Positions 45,796 to 55,729 of a DNA stretch of 64,000 nt are shown here, in pieces. Source of the stretch: Nocardiopsis eucommiae (GTDB taxonomy: Bacteria > Actinomycetota > Actinomycetes > Streptosporangiales > Streptosporangiaceae); contig CP074402.1 of NCBI GenBank assembly GCA_018388625.1, forward strand, positions 1,178,001 to 1,242,000, in the 5' to 3' direction. The position numbers were made by a program, and so were the translations under genes. Under the pieces are notes generated by a model. It saw only the letters and a program-made list of their open reading frames with translations, was not told where the DNA came from and did no database searches. Position 1 is the first letter of the stretch, and each line of letters opens with the position of its first letter.

Positions 45796-47133
45796 TCAGA
45801 ACGTGGGGACGGGGTCGGGGTCCTTGGATCGCTCCTCCTCCCAGTGCTCGGCGAGCGGACCTCCCTCGGGGCCGCGTCGGGCGAACCGGACCAGCAACCA
45901 GCAGGTCACGCAGGCCAGGACCCCGAAGGCGACCGTGAACAGGGTGAACGAGGTCACCGCGGCGCCCGGCGACAGAGGCGTCACCGCGTCGGCGGTGGTC
46001 AGGTGGTGCACCACCACCCAGGGCTGCCGGTTGGTCTCGCGGTACACCCAGCCGCCCACGCTCGCCAGGTAGGGCAGGAAGGGGGAGAACAGGAGCAGGG
46101 CCAGCCCCCAGCGACGCGGCCGGAACCAGGACGGCACCCGGGGCGCGGAACCCGGACCGTCCGCGCCGGTGGCCGTGCTCCCGCGCCCGTTCCCGAACCA
46201 CCGCCGGGGGTTCAGCGGTCCCCCGTACCGCGCCAGCAGCATCACCGGCCCGAGGAGGAACATGACCGTCCAGGCGGTCATCATGACCAGTTCACCGGCC
46301 GTGTTGACGGCGGACACGAAGGCGCTCGGACCGGCGGCCTCGATCGCCTCGATCCGCTCGGCCGTGTAGGTCAGCCCGCTGGTGGGCGGGTCCTGACCGA
46401 AGATCCGGAACTGCGCGCCACCGAAGCTCACCACGACCATCGGCATCACGGTCATGGTCACGGCGGCGAAGCCCATGCCGCGTCGGAAGATCCCGTGCGG
46501 GTCGTCCCCCCGCAGCAGGTGGTGAGCGCTGGCGGCCGCCACGACCAGCGCACCGACCAGCATGGCGCCGCTGACCACGTGCAGGAAGGCGAACACCGCC
46601 GCCGGGTTGGTCACCAGGGCGACCGGGTCGGTCAGGTGCGCGACCCCGTCCACCATCGCGAACCCCACCGGGTGACGCAGGAACCCGTTGGAGACCAGCA
46701 CCCACCACGCGGAGGAGTACGCCGTCGCGGTGACCACGGAGAAGCAGAACAGGTGCGCCCACCGGCCCATGCGGTCCCAGCCGAAGATCCACAGCCCCAG
46801 GAACGTCGACTCGACGAAGAACGCCGTCATCGTCTCGACGGCCAGGGGAGCGGCGAAGGTGTACCCGAAGGTCTCGTGCAGCCCGCTCCAGTTCAGCGCG
46901 AGCTGGAGCTCCATCACCAGACCGGACAGGACGCCCATGCCGTAGTTGACCAGGTACAGGCCGCCCCAGAAGCGCACGGCGACCATGCGGGACCGGTCCC
47001 CGCGCAGGGTCGCCACGAGCTGGGTTCCGAGGATGTACGGAGCCAGCCCCAGCGTGAGCGCCACGAACACGTAGTGCGTGGCCGCCGTCAGCGCGAACTG
47101 GAGCCGGGCGAGCACGAGGGGATCGTCGAACAC
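45796..47133 (-). CDS. cydA: Cytochrome bd-type quinol oxidase subunit I
   Basis: This is an intact 445-residue protein. Heme ligand His in THYVFVALTLG (near residue 19), helix motif ETMTAFFVESTFLGLW with the charge-relay Glu residues, the heme b Met/His region (FCFSVVTATAYSSAWWVL), and a short Q-loop region are visible. The conserved GWxxxExGRQPW signature appears as GGWVYRETNRQPW (near residues 362-373), with Asn where Gly is usual. It oxidises quinol and reduces oxygen at high affinity without pumping protons. cydA-cydB is a likely operon; cydCD is not in the window. Confidence 0.92.
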   Translation of the reverse strand: MFDDPLVLARLQFALTAATHYVFVALTLGLAPYILGTQLVATLRGDRSRMVAVRFWGGLYLVNYGMGVLSGLVMELQLALNWSGLHETFGYTFAAPLAVETMTAFFVESTFLGLWIFGWDRMGRWAHLFCFSVVTATAYSSAWWVLVSNGFLRHPVGFAMVDGVAHLTDPVALVTNPAAVFAFLHVVSGAMLVGALVVAAASAHHLLRGDDPHGIFRRGMGFAAVTMTVMPMVVVSFGGAQFRIFGQDPPTSGLTYTAERIEAIEAAGPSAFVSAVNTAGELVMMTAWTVMFLLGPVMLLARYGGPLNPRRWFGNGRGSTATGADGPGSAPRVPSWFRPRRWGLALLLFSPFLPYLASVGGWVYRETNRQPWVVVHHLTTADAVTPLSPGAAVTSFTLFTVAFGVLACVTCWLLVRFARRGPEGGPLAEHWEEERSKDPDPVPTF

Positions 47134-47329
47134 GGGAGGGCCTCTGCGGTCGTCGGTGGGGACGCCCCAGCCTCCGCCGACGGTCGGGGGCGGCGCATCG
47201 CCCCCAGGGCGGCATCCGAGGGCCGTCCGGAGGGGTACTCCGCCGTCCGCTCCTACTCCCCGGGGCGTACGGGACGACCCCGAGGCGCCCTCAGGGTCGC
47301 CCGGGTGCGCGGTGGCGCCGCCCCCGCCG

Positions 47330-48021
47330 CTACCCGTCCCGCGACCAGCCGGGGGTCACCAACGCCGTCTCGTAGGCGAGGACCACGAGCTGGGCCCGGT
47401 CGCGCACGCCCAGCTTCACCATGGCGCGGCTGACGTGGGTCTTGGCGGTGGCCGGACTGAGCACCAGCTCCCGGGCGATCTCCTCGTTGGACATCCCCCG
47501 GCCGACCAGAGCCAGGACCTCCCGCTCGCGGTCGGTGAGCCCGTTCAGCCGGACGGAGGAGGGCGGCGCCCCCGCTGGGCGGCGGGCGAAGTCGGAGATC
47601 AGCCGCCGGGTGATCCCGGGGAGAGCAGCGCCTCGCCCTCGAACACCACCCGCACCGCCTGGAGCAGGTCGCGCGGCTCGGTGTCCTTCACGAGGAAACC
47701 GCTGGCGCCCCCGCGCAGCGCCTCGAAAATGTACTCGTCAAGGTCGAACGTGGTGAGGATGACGACCCGGGTCCGCTCCAGCGACGGTTCCGCGAGGATG
47801 CGCCCGGTGGCGTCCAGCCCGTCCACCTCCGGCATCCGGATGTCCATCAGCACCACGTCGGGGCGTTCGGCCAGCGCGAGCCGTACCGCCTCCGCGCCGT
47901 CGGCCGCCTCCGCGACCACCTGGATGTCGGGCGCGCTGTCCAACAGCGCGCGGAACCCCGCGCGCACGAGCGCCTGGTCGTCCGCGAGCAGTACCCGGAT
48001 CAACCCGTTCCCCCGTCTCAC
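47330..48021 (-). CDS. NarL/LuxR-family response regulator, frameshifted
   Basis: Repaired length is about 230 residues. The receiver domain shows IRVLLADDQALVRAGFRALL, phospho-acceptor Asp in DVVLMDIRMPEVDG, Thr in VVILTTFDLDEY and Lys in GFLVKDTEP. The C-terminal HTH (LTDREREVLALVGRGMSNEE, then SPATAKTHVSRAMVKLG) lies in another frame and is joined by one G near 47617-47621 (LLSPGITRRLI). The start is GTG 48021 or 48024, overlapping the kinase stop. Together with the next gene it forms a two-component pair. It ends 197 bases upstream of cydA, so control of cydAB is possible but unproven. Confidence 0.85.
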
Positions 48022-49196
48022 CACGGGGGTCACCGTCGATCGGCAACCGCACCCGCACCCGGAATCCTCCACCCTCCACGGGCCCGGCGTCCACCGAGCC
48101 GCCCACGAGAGAGGCTCGCTCACGCATCCCGGTGATGCCGTTGCCCACGGCGGGCGGGCCCACCGTCCCGTGTCCGTCGTCCGTGACCTCGACGGTCAGC
48201 AGGGAGGGCCCGTAGTCGATCCGCACCCGGGCACCGTCCGCCCCGGAGTGGCGGACCACGTTGGTGAGCGCCTCCTGCACGGCCCGGTAGGCCACCCCTC
48301 GGTGCCCACGGACAGCCGCCGCTCCTCCCCGGTCACCTCCACCTCGGTGGGCAGTCCCGCGCCCCGGGCGCCCTCCACCAGGTCCCCGACCCGGTCCAGC
48401 CCCGGGACCGGAGACCGGGGCGCCGCCGCGTCCTCGTCCACCGCGCGCAGCACCCCCAGCATCGCCCTGAGCTCGCTCAGCGTGTCCTTGCTGGTCTGCT
48501 TGATGGTGGACAGCGCCTCGACGGCCCTCTCCGGCTGGATCTCCATCAGGTAGAGCGCCGTCCCGGCCTGCACGTTGATCAGCGAGATGTTGTGGGCCAC
48601 GGTGTCGTGCACGTCGCGCGCCAGCCGCAGCCGCTCGTCGGAGGCCCTGCGCAGCAGCTCCTCCTCGCGGGTGCGGGCGGCCTCCAGCTCGCGTTCGCGG
48701 TCCGCCCTCAGGTACTCCTGGCGCCAGCGCACCACCTCGGCGGCGCACAGCAGCAACATCACCCACGCCACGATCCCGACCGCCTCGGGACGGTAGGTGC
48801 CCGTGGCCAGGAACTCGTAGGCGTTGACCGCCGCGAACTGCCCGACCCCCAGGGTCCACCCGAAGGCCCGGTACCCCCAGCGCACCACGGTGTACAGCAT
48901 CACGGCGGTGCACAGCATCACCATGCCGTCGGGGAAGCCCAGCGGGTAGTAGACGGTGGCGGCCACCACCGAGACCACGGCGACCGTGCGGGGGAGGGCG
49001 GTCCGCCACAGGACCGGCAGGCAGGCCGCGAGGATCAGGGCGTACCCCACGGCCGGGGGTCCAGGTCCTCGGGGACCGGGTCGACCACCTCGACCAGCAG
49101 GGTGCTGCCCAGCGACAGGAACACGAGGGCGGCCGTCAACCGGAGGTCGGTGCGGGTGGGACGCGGAACGCGTGCGAGGAGTGCTGCCACGCCCAC
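48018..49196 (-). CDS. NarL-type sensor histidine kinase (HisKA_3), frameshifted
   Basis: Repaired length is about 393 residues. Four or five N-terminal membrane helices ([47 protein letters not shown]) are followed by a short coiled coil and the HisKA_3 domain with the phospho-His in [16 protein letters not shown]. Then comes an ATPase domain with N-box [13 protein letters not shown] and G-box [12 protein letters not shown]. Three single-base losses (about 49073-49079, 48300-48305 and 48021-48028) break it; the last creates the natural end GDPPW and TGA. It has no large extracellular sensor, so it likely senses within or near the membrane. Confidence 0.83.
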
Positions 49197-49291
49197 GACG
49201 GTACGGCGGCCGCACCGGCGGCGCCGTCCTCCTCAGGGTGACTCTTCGGGGGCGGGCCTACTCCCCCGGAGTAGTCCGGCCTCGGAGAAGG

Positions 49292-50143
<852 letters not shown>

Positions 50144-50296
50144 GTCCCCCACCCCGGTCCGCACGATCCCCCAACGTTAGGCGCAGTCGGGAGCCTTCGG
50201 AAACTGGCGCGCGAACCCCCTCGAAGGAGCGCTAGCCTGGGGTTCCCCAGAAGTCCCAACCCGCGCCCTCCGGGGCGCGATCACCGAGGAGTGGCC

Positions 50297-52042
50297 GTGC
50301 TACTGCGGATGTCGAACCTGTTCCTGCGCACCCTGCGTGAGGACCCGGCGGACGCCGAGGTGCCGAGCCACAAGCTCCTCGTCCGCGCCGGGTACGTCCG
50401 CCGCGCCGCCCCCGGCATCTACACCTGGCTGCCCCTGGGCAAGATCGTCCTGGAGAACGTCGCGCGCGTCGTGCGCGAGGAGATGAACGCGATCGGCGGC
50501 CAGGAGGTCCTGCTGCCCGCGCTGCTCCCCAAGGAGTTCTACGAGACCACCGGGCGCTGGGAGGAGTACGGCGACACCCTCTTCCGCCTCAAGGACCGCA
50601 AGGGCGCCGACTACCTCCTCGGCCCCACCCACGAGGAGCTCTTCACCCTCCTCGTCAAGGGCGAGTACTCGTCCTACAAGGACTTCCCGGTCGTGCTCTA
50701 CCAGATCCAGGAGAAGTTCCGCGACGAGGCCCGCCCGCGCGCCGGCGTGCTGCGCGGCCGCGAGTTCCACATGAAGGACTCCTACTCCTTCGACACCGAC
50801 GACGAGGGCCTCCAGCAGTCCTACGACCAGCACCGGGCCGCCTACATCCGGATCTTCGACCGGCTGGGCCTGGACTACGTCATCGTCTCCGCGACCTCCG
50901 GCGCCATGGGCGGCTCGGCCTCCGAGGAGTTCCTGGCCGTCGCGCCCACCGGCGAGGACACCTTCGTGCGCAGCACGGAGTCCGACTACGCGGCCAACGT
51001 CGAGGCCGTGCGGACCCCTGCCCCGGCTGAGGGCTCCGTGGAGGGGCTGCCCGAGGCCCGGGTCCACCACACCCCCGGCACCGCCACCATCCAGACCCTG
51101 GTGGACTTCCTCAACGGCGCCGGGCTCGACCGCGACTTCACCGAGGCCGACACCCTCAAGAACGTCCTTGTCAAGACCCGCGCCCCGGGCAGCAAGGAGT
51201 GGGAGCTCCTCGGCATCGGCCTGCCCGGTGACCGCGAGGTCGACCTCAAGCGCCTGGAGGCCGCCCTGGAGCCCACCGAGGTCGCGCTCCTGGACGACGC
51301 CGACTTCGCCGCCAACACGTTCCTGGCCAAGGGCTACATCGGCCCGCGCGCCCTGCTGGACAACAAGGTCCGCTACCTCGTCGACCCGCGCGTGGCCACC
51401 GGCACCTCGTGGGTGACCGGCGCCGACCGCACCGACCACCACGTGCTCGACCTCGTGGCCGGACGCGACTTCACCCCGGACGGCACCATCGACGTCGCCG
51501 AGGTGCGCGACGGCGACGCCTCGCCCGACGGCCGGGGCACCCTGTACACGGCGCGCGGCATCGAGATCGGGCACATCTTCCAGCTCGGCCGCAAGTACAC
51601 CGACGCCTTCAAGTTGGACGCCCTCGGCCCGGACGGCAAGCCCCGCCGTGTCACGATGGGCTCCTACGGCATCGGCGTCTCCCGCGCCGTCGCCTCCGTG
51701 GTCGAGCAGTCGCACGACGACAAGGGCATCGTCTGGCCTCGGGAGATCGCCCCCGCCGACGTGCACGTGGTCGGCACCGGCAAGGGCGGCGAGGTCGAGG
51801 AGGCCCTGCGAATCGGCGGAGAGCTGGAGGCGCGCGGCCTGCGCGTGCTCGTCGACGACCGCAAGGCCGCCCCCGGCGTGAAGTTCAACGACGCCGAGCT
51901 GCTGGGGATCCCGACCGTGGTCATCGTCGGCCGTGGCCTCAAGGACGGCCTGGTCGAGCTGCGCGACCGCCGCACCGGTGAGCGCACCGACGTGCCGGTC
52001 GGCGAGATCGTCGAGAGCACCGTCGCCGCCTGCGGCGGGTAG
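50297..52042 (+). CDS. proS: Prolyl-tRNA synthetase (bacterial type)
   Basis: This is an intact 581-residue class II synthetase with the bacterial editing (INS) domain. Motif 1 region [19 protein letters not shown] (read to PLGKIV), motif 2 [20 protein letters not shown] (FRDE...GREFHMKD) and motif 3 [14 protein letters not shown] are clear. Between motifs 2 and 3 the editing domain runs from about residue 225 to 400. The C-terminal anticodon-binding domain starts near [12 protein letters not shown] 50297 ([16 protein letters not shown]) has GAGGAG five bases upstream and matches known starts. It begins the conserved block leading to rimP-nusA-infB. Confidence 0.95.
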   Translation: MLLRMSNLFLRTLREDPADAEVPSHKLLVRAGYVRRAAPGIYTWLPLGKIVLENVARVVREEMNAIGGQEVLLPALLPKEFYETTGRWEEYGDTLFRLKDRKGADYLLGPTHEELFTLLVKGEYSSYKDFPVVLYQIQEKFRDEARPRAGVLRGREFHMKDSYSFDTDDEGLQQSYDQHRAAYIRIFDRLGLDYVIVSATSGAMGGSASEEFLAVAPTGEDTFVRSTESDYAANVEAVRTPAPAEGSVEGLPEARVHHTPGTATIQTLVDFLNGAGLDRDFTEADTLKNVLVKTRAPGSKEWELLGIGLPGDREVDLKRLEAALEPTEVALLDDADFAANTFLAKGYIGPRALLDNKVRYLVDPRVATGTSWVTGADRTDHHVLDLVAGRDFTPDGTIDVAEVRDGDASPDGRGTLYTARGIEIGHIFQLGRKYTDAFKLDALGPDGKPRRVTMGSYGIGVSRAVASVVEQSHDDKGIVWPREIAPADVHVVGTGKGGEVEEALRIGGELEARGLRVLVDDRKAAPGVKFNDAELLGIPTVVIVGRGLKDGLVELRDRRTGERTDVPVGEIVESTVAACGG

Positions 52043-52061
52043 GGCGCGGCACGAACGGGGA

Positions 52062-52093
52062 GGGGCTCCCGCGCCGGTGCGCGCGGGAGCCCC
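52062..52093. terminator. Terminator hairpin after proS
   Basis: GGGGCTCCCGCGC and GCGCGGGAGCCCC form a 13-base perfect stem, between proS and the convergent ferritin-like gene. Confidence 0.85.
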
Positions 52094-52127
52094 TTCGTGT
52101 GTCCGGAGCGGACTCCGGCAGCGCTGG

Positions 52128-52612
52128 TCAGCCGTGGTCGAAGGCGGGGAGGGGGTCGAGCTCGGCGCCCCACTCCAGCGAACGCACCGTCGCCTCCTGG
52201 AGACTGCGTGCCGCCGTGACCCGCAGGTCGGTGTCGGCGGACGAGCTCAGCCACAGGTAGGCGCTCATGGTGGTCTCCTCCAGCCGAACGGCGAAGTCGT
52301 CCATGTCGCCGCCGTCGCGCCCCTCGGGCAGCGGGTAGGAGGCGAGCGCGGCCGGGGGTCCACACCGCGTTCCACGGAGGCCGCGTGCAGGGAGTCCCGG
52401 AGTGCCTTGTGCTCGTAGGCGGACGCCGAGGCCCGCTCACGGCGGGTCCGGTCACCGGCGGCGCCGCCGATGAACTCGTGCCCGTACACGGCGGCGTGCT
52501 CGGCCCTCAGGGCCTCCGCCAGGGCCGCGCCGGTGGGGTCACCGCTCTCGGAGGGGAGGCGTCCGCACCGGTCTCCCCGGAGCCCTGCGCGGGCGTGGGG
52601 CTCTCGCTCACC
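52128..52612 (-). CDS. DUF4439-type ferritin-like protein, frameshifted
   Basis: Repaired length is about 161 residues. The helical body begins ALAEALRAEHAAVYGHEFIGG, with E and H residues spaced as in ferritin-like four-helix bundles, continues SAYEHKALRDSLHAA, and ends YLWLSSSADTDLRVTAARSL. One C restored in CCCCC near 52351-52356 joins VDPPAALASYPLPEG. Members of this actinobacterial family sit beside proS and rimP in several genera, for example mycobacteria, but their role is unknown. GTG 52612 follows AAGG. Confidence 0.7.
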
Positions 52613-52724
52613 TGACTACCTTCCTTCCACCTTCACGCCGCTCGGACGTCCCTGGGATGTTCCTCGACTTCTTCCGCCGCCGTCCCTTCGGCACCGTGCG
52701 CCGCGCCGTCGCCCCCGTGACCGC

Positions 52725-53285
52725 TCAGGCACGCGCGAGCAGGTGGGCGTGCCCGGCCTCGCAGGCGCCGATCCCGCTCACGAGCTGGGCCAGACCGGGG
52801 TCGGTCACGGCCGCGGCCTGGTCGAGCCGGGCGCTGGTCGCGGCGGCGGCGAGGGCGCGCAGCCCCGGGACGTCGGGCACGGCCTCCAGCGCGGGGTCCG
52901 CCGCCGAGGTCGGGGCCCCGTCCTCGGCGGCCTCGGCGTCGTCGTGCGCCTCCACCCCTTCGGGCAGGGCGTCCAACAGCGCGTCCAGGTGGGTGGCGTG
53001 GTCCTCCAGCAGCCGCTCCAGCAGCTCCGCCGGGCCCGTGCCGTGTGCCAGCGCGGCCTCGTGCCGGACGATCGCCCGCTCCTTCTCCCGGATGAGCGAG
53101 CGCAGGACGGCGACGTCCGGCGTGACGTCGAACGGGTACCAGTCGGCCCCGGCGCATCCGGTCACCCCGACCGCTCCCGCGACGGAGCCGGTCACGGCGA
53201 CACCCGTCAGCACGAGGCTCCGGGCCGCGAAGGACCTCCTCGTCAGCCCGGGCGCCGTGTGACCGCTGGCGTTTCCCTGGTCCAC
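52725..53285 (-). CDS. Tat-exported ferritin-like lipoprotein
   Basis: This is an intact 186-residue protein. The N terminus has a twin-arginine signal LTRRSFAARSLVLTGVAVTG and a lipobox-like VTGC near residue 41. The mature part is helical with EKERAIVRHEAALAH and LLEDHATHLDALLDALPEG, Glu/His pairs of a ferritin-like bundle, and a second bundle half with ACEAGHAHLLARA. It is probably anchored on the outer membrane face. It precedes the DUF4439-type gene in the same direction (112 bases apart), so the pair, one cytosolic and one surface, may work together. Metal binding is inferred only. GTG 53285 has GGAGGAG upstream. Confidence 0.72.
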   Translation of the reverse strand: MDQGNASGHTAPGLTRRSFAARSLVLTGVAVTGSVAGAVGVTGCAGADWYPFDVTPDVAVLRSLIREKERAIVRHEAALAHGTGPAELLERLLEDHATHLDALLDALPEGVEAHDDAEAAEDGAPTSAADPALEAVPDVPGLRALAAAATSARLDQAAAVTDPGLAQLVSGIGACEAGHAHLLARA

Positions 53286-53644
53286 GCGCGCTCTCCTCCC
53301 GTACCCCACGGCGTCGACTGGACCGCCGTCACCGGCGGTCAGCCCCCATCTTTCCACGGTCGGGGACGGGCACGGGTCGTACCGGCACCCCCTGCCAGGA
53401 CGGTGTTCCCGCGGGGTCGACCCCGGTCCGCGACCACCCCCGTCCGCGTGTACCGACCTGGGCGCCGCTCAGGTGTGGATACCCTTGCACCACAACCGCC
53501 GTCGCACGCGACGCGCGGCGCTCACGCTGCCCGCACGGGGGCGTCGAGCGGATTCGACGAAGACTACGTACAGAGCTGGACCGCCCCGTTCAACGGCACA
53601 CGGCCGAGCGGGCGGGATTTCGCCGTTTGAGGGGCTAATCACGC
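53286..53644. other. 359-bp intergenic region upstream of rimP
   Basis: It should carry the promoter of the rimP-nusA-ylxR-infB operon and that of the divergent lipoprotein gene. GTGTGGATACCCTTGCACC near 53472 is the least GC-rich piece and a possible -10 area. No gene is supported. Confidence 0.4.
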
Positions 53645-54127
53645 ATGGGAGCGCAGGCGCGCAACGAGCGCATCGCCGAGCTGCTTGAGCCGGTACTGGC
53701 CGAGGCCGGACTGGACCTGGAGGCCGTCGAGCTGACACCCGCGGGCAAACGCCGGGTGCTGCGCGTGGTCGTCGACTCCGACGACGGGGTCGACCTGGAC
53801 ACCGTCGGTGAGGTCAGCCAGGCCGTCAACGAGAGCCTGGACGCCTCCGACGTCATGGGCGAGCAGCCCTACGTGCTGGAGGTCACCTCCCCGGGGGTGG
53901 ACCGTCCGCTGACGCTGCCGCGCCACTGGCGGCGCTCCCAGGGGCGTCTGGTGAAGGTCTCCCTCGTCGAGGGCGGCGACCTCACCGGGCGCGTCACCGG
54001 GTCCGACGACCAGGGCGTCACCCTGGACGTCAGGGGCCGCCCCCGCACCCTGGCCTACGACACGATCGCCAAGGCCAAGGTCCAGGTGGAATTCCGTCGC
54101 GAAGCCGACACCGACGCGGCGGACTAG
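53645..54127 (+). CDS. rimP: Ribosome maturation factor RimP
   Basis: This is an intact 160-residue protein. Signature pieces are LEPVLAEAGLDLEAVEL, VVVDSDDGVDLDTVGEVSQAV (read to VDLDTVGEV) and YVLEVTSPGVDRPLTLPRHW. RimP binds the 30S subunit and is needed for its late assembly. GAGGGG lies nine bases before ATG 53645. nusA begins 12 bases after its stop, the usual gene order. Confidence 0.95.
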   Translation: MGAQARNERIAELLEPVLAEAGLDLEAVELTPAGKRRVLRVVVDSDDGVDLDTVGEVSQAVNESLDASDVMGEQPYVLEVTSPGVDRPLTLPRHWRRSQGRLVKVSLVEGGDLTGRVTGSDDQGVTLDVRGRPRTLAYDTIAKAKVQVEFRREADTDAAD

Positions 54128-54139
54128 AGGGGGAGCCCC

Positions 54140-55173
54140 ATGGATATTGACATGAGTGTCCTGCGCAGCCTGGAGCGCGAGAAGGACATCGCCGTCGAGC
54201 TCGTGGCCAAGGCCATCGAGGACGCCCTCCTGATCGCCTACCACCGCGAGGAGGGCCCCGACAAGAAGGCCCGCGTGGAGCTGAACCGTTCCACCGGCCA
54301 CGTGGTCGTCTGGGTCTCCGAGACCGACGAGGAGGGCGAGGTCGTCGGTGAGTTCGACGGCACCCCCACCGGGTTCGGTCGCATCGCGACCTCCACCGCC
54401 AAGCAGGTCATCCTCCAGCGTCTGCGCGACGCCGAGGACGAGCTGACCCTCGGCGAGTTCGCCGGACGCGAGCACGACATCGTCTCCGGGATCATCCAGC
54501 AGGGCAACGACCCGCGCAACGTCCTGGTCGACCTCGGCAAGATCGAGGCCGTCCTGCCCCCGCAGGAGCAGGTCCCCACCGAGGACTACACCCACGGCGA
54601 GCGTCTGCGCGCCTACGTGGTGCAGGTCCGCAAGGGCCACCGCGGTCCCTCGGTCACCCTCTCGCGCACCCACCCCAACCTGGTGCGCAAGCTCTTCGAG
54701 CTGGAGGTCCCCGAGATCGCGGACCACACCGTGGAGATCGCCGCGATCGCCCGCGAGGCCGGCCACCGCACGAAGATGGCGGTCCGATCCAACCGGGGCG
54801 GCGTCAACGCCAAGGGTGCCTGCATCGGCCCGCTCGGCAGCCGGGTCCGCAACGTCATGGCCGAGCTCCACGGAGAGAAGATCGACATCGTCGACTACTC
54901 CGAGGACCCCGCCGTGTTCGTCGCCAACGCCCTCTCCCCGGCCCGGGTCAACTCGGTCGAGATCCTCGACATGGCCGCCCGGGTGGCCCGCGTGGTCGTG
55001 CCGGACTACCAGCAGTCGCTGGCGATCGGCAAGGAGGGCCAGAACGCCCGTCTCGCCGCTCGGCTGACCGGCTGGCGTATCGACATCCGCTCCGACGCCG
55101 AGCCCGCGCGGGACCCGGCCGAGGACGCGGACGAGGCCGTCCGGGGGACGAAGACACCCCTTCGGCCGGTTAA
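54140..55173 (+). CDS. nusA: Transcription termination/antitermination factor NusA
   Basis: About 344 residues after repair, within the shorter actinobacterial NusA range. N-terminal RNA polymerase-binding domain ([21 protein letters not shown]), S1 domain ([24 protein letters not shown]), and two KH domains ([18 protein letters not shown] and [20 protein letters not shown]) are seen in order. As written, the frame runs straight into ylxR without a stop. Adding one G to the GGGGG near 55142-55146 yields the acidic ending [10 protein letters not shown] and TAA at 55171-55173, 13 bases before the ylxR ATG. The fused reading is less likely but not excluded. Confidence 0.93.
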
Positions 55174-55186
55174 TCGGGTCGCGCCC

Positions 55187-55492
55187 ATGTCCCGACGCGA
55201 TAGGGTGGCCGGAGACGGTCCTGACCGCCCCGTGCGTACCTGCGTGGGGTGCCGGTCGCGGACAGTCCAGTCCGACCTCGTGCGGCTGGTGGCCGTGGGC
55301 ACGGTCATCACGCCCGACACCCGAGGTCGACGTCCGGGGCGCGGCGCCTATCTGCACGACGATCGGCGATGCCTGGAGCTCGCCGAACGCCGCAGAGCAT
55401 GGTCCCGTGCCTTCCGGAACCGGAACGGTGGTGGCGCCACCGGGTGGGACGTCTCACTTGTGAGGTCCCTGCTTGGTGACGCCCCCGCTTGA
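55187..55492 (+). CDS. ylxR: YlxR family RNA-binding/nucleoid-type protein
   Basis: About 101 residues, the normal length. The signature [19 protein letters not shown] is followed by [31 protein letters not shown] (read as [14 protein letters not shown]). The YlxR fold binds RNA and may act in transcription regulation; it is almost always between nusA and infB, as here. ATG 55187 is chosen; GTG 55205 is possible. In the sequence as given it continues the nusA frame, see nusA. Confidence 0.85.
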   Translation: MSRRDRVAGDGPDRPVRTCVGCRSRTVQSDLVRLVAVGTVITPDTRGRRPGRGAYLHDDRRCLELAERRRAWSRAFRNRNGGGATGWDVSLVRSLLGDAPA

Positions 55493-55729
55493 CCGAGCTC
55501 CGCTCGGTTCCGGATAGGGTTGGAATGTCCGCGCCGACTCCGTGGTTGATGTGACCGAGGTCGGCGTGTAGTGCTGTGTCGGCACCTATGAGCTGGCCCA
55601 TTGTTGTGTAGCGATGAGGAAGCAGGTCGAGATTGCGATGAGCGCCTGATGAGTACGCAGCGATGAGTAACTCGAGCTAACGACGGTCCGGCACAAGCCC
55701 ATGTCCCGGACCGAAGCTGAAGGAGAAGT
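55493..55729 (+). promoter_or_regulatory. infB leader with three GCGATGAG repeats
   Basis: GCGATGAG occurs at 55611, 55635 and 55660, spaced 24-25 bases, in a region less GC-rich than its neighbours. No hairpin or riboswitch is recognised. The infB start has AAGGAG just upstream (55720). Confidence 0.4.
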
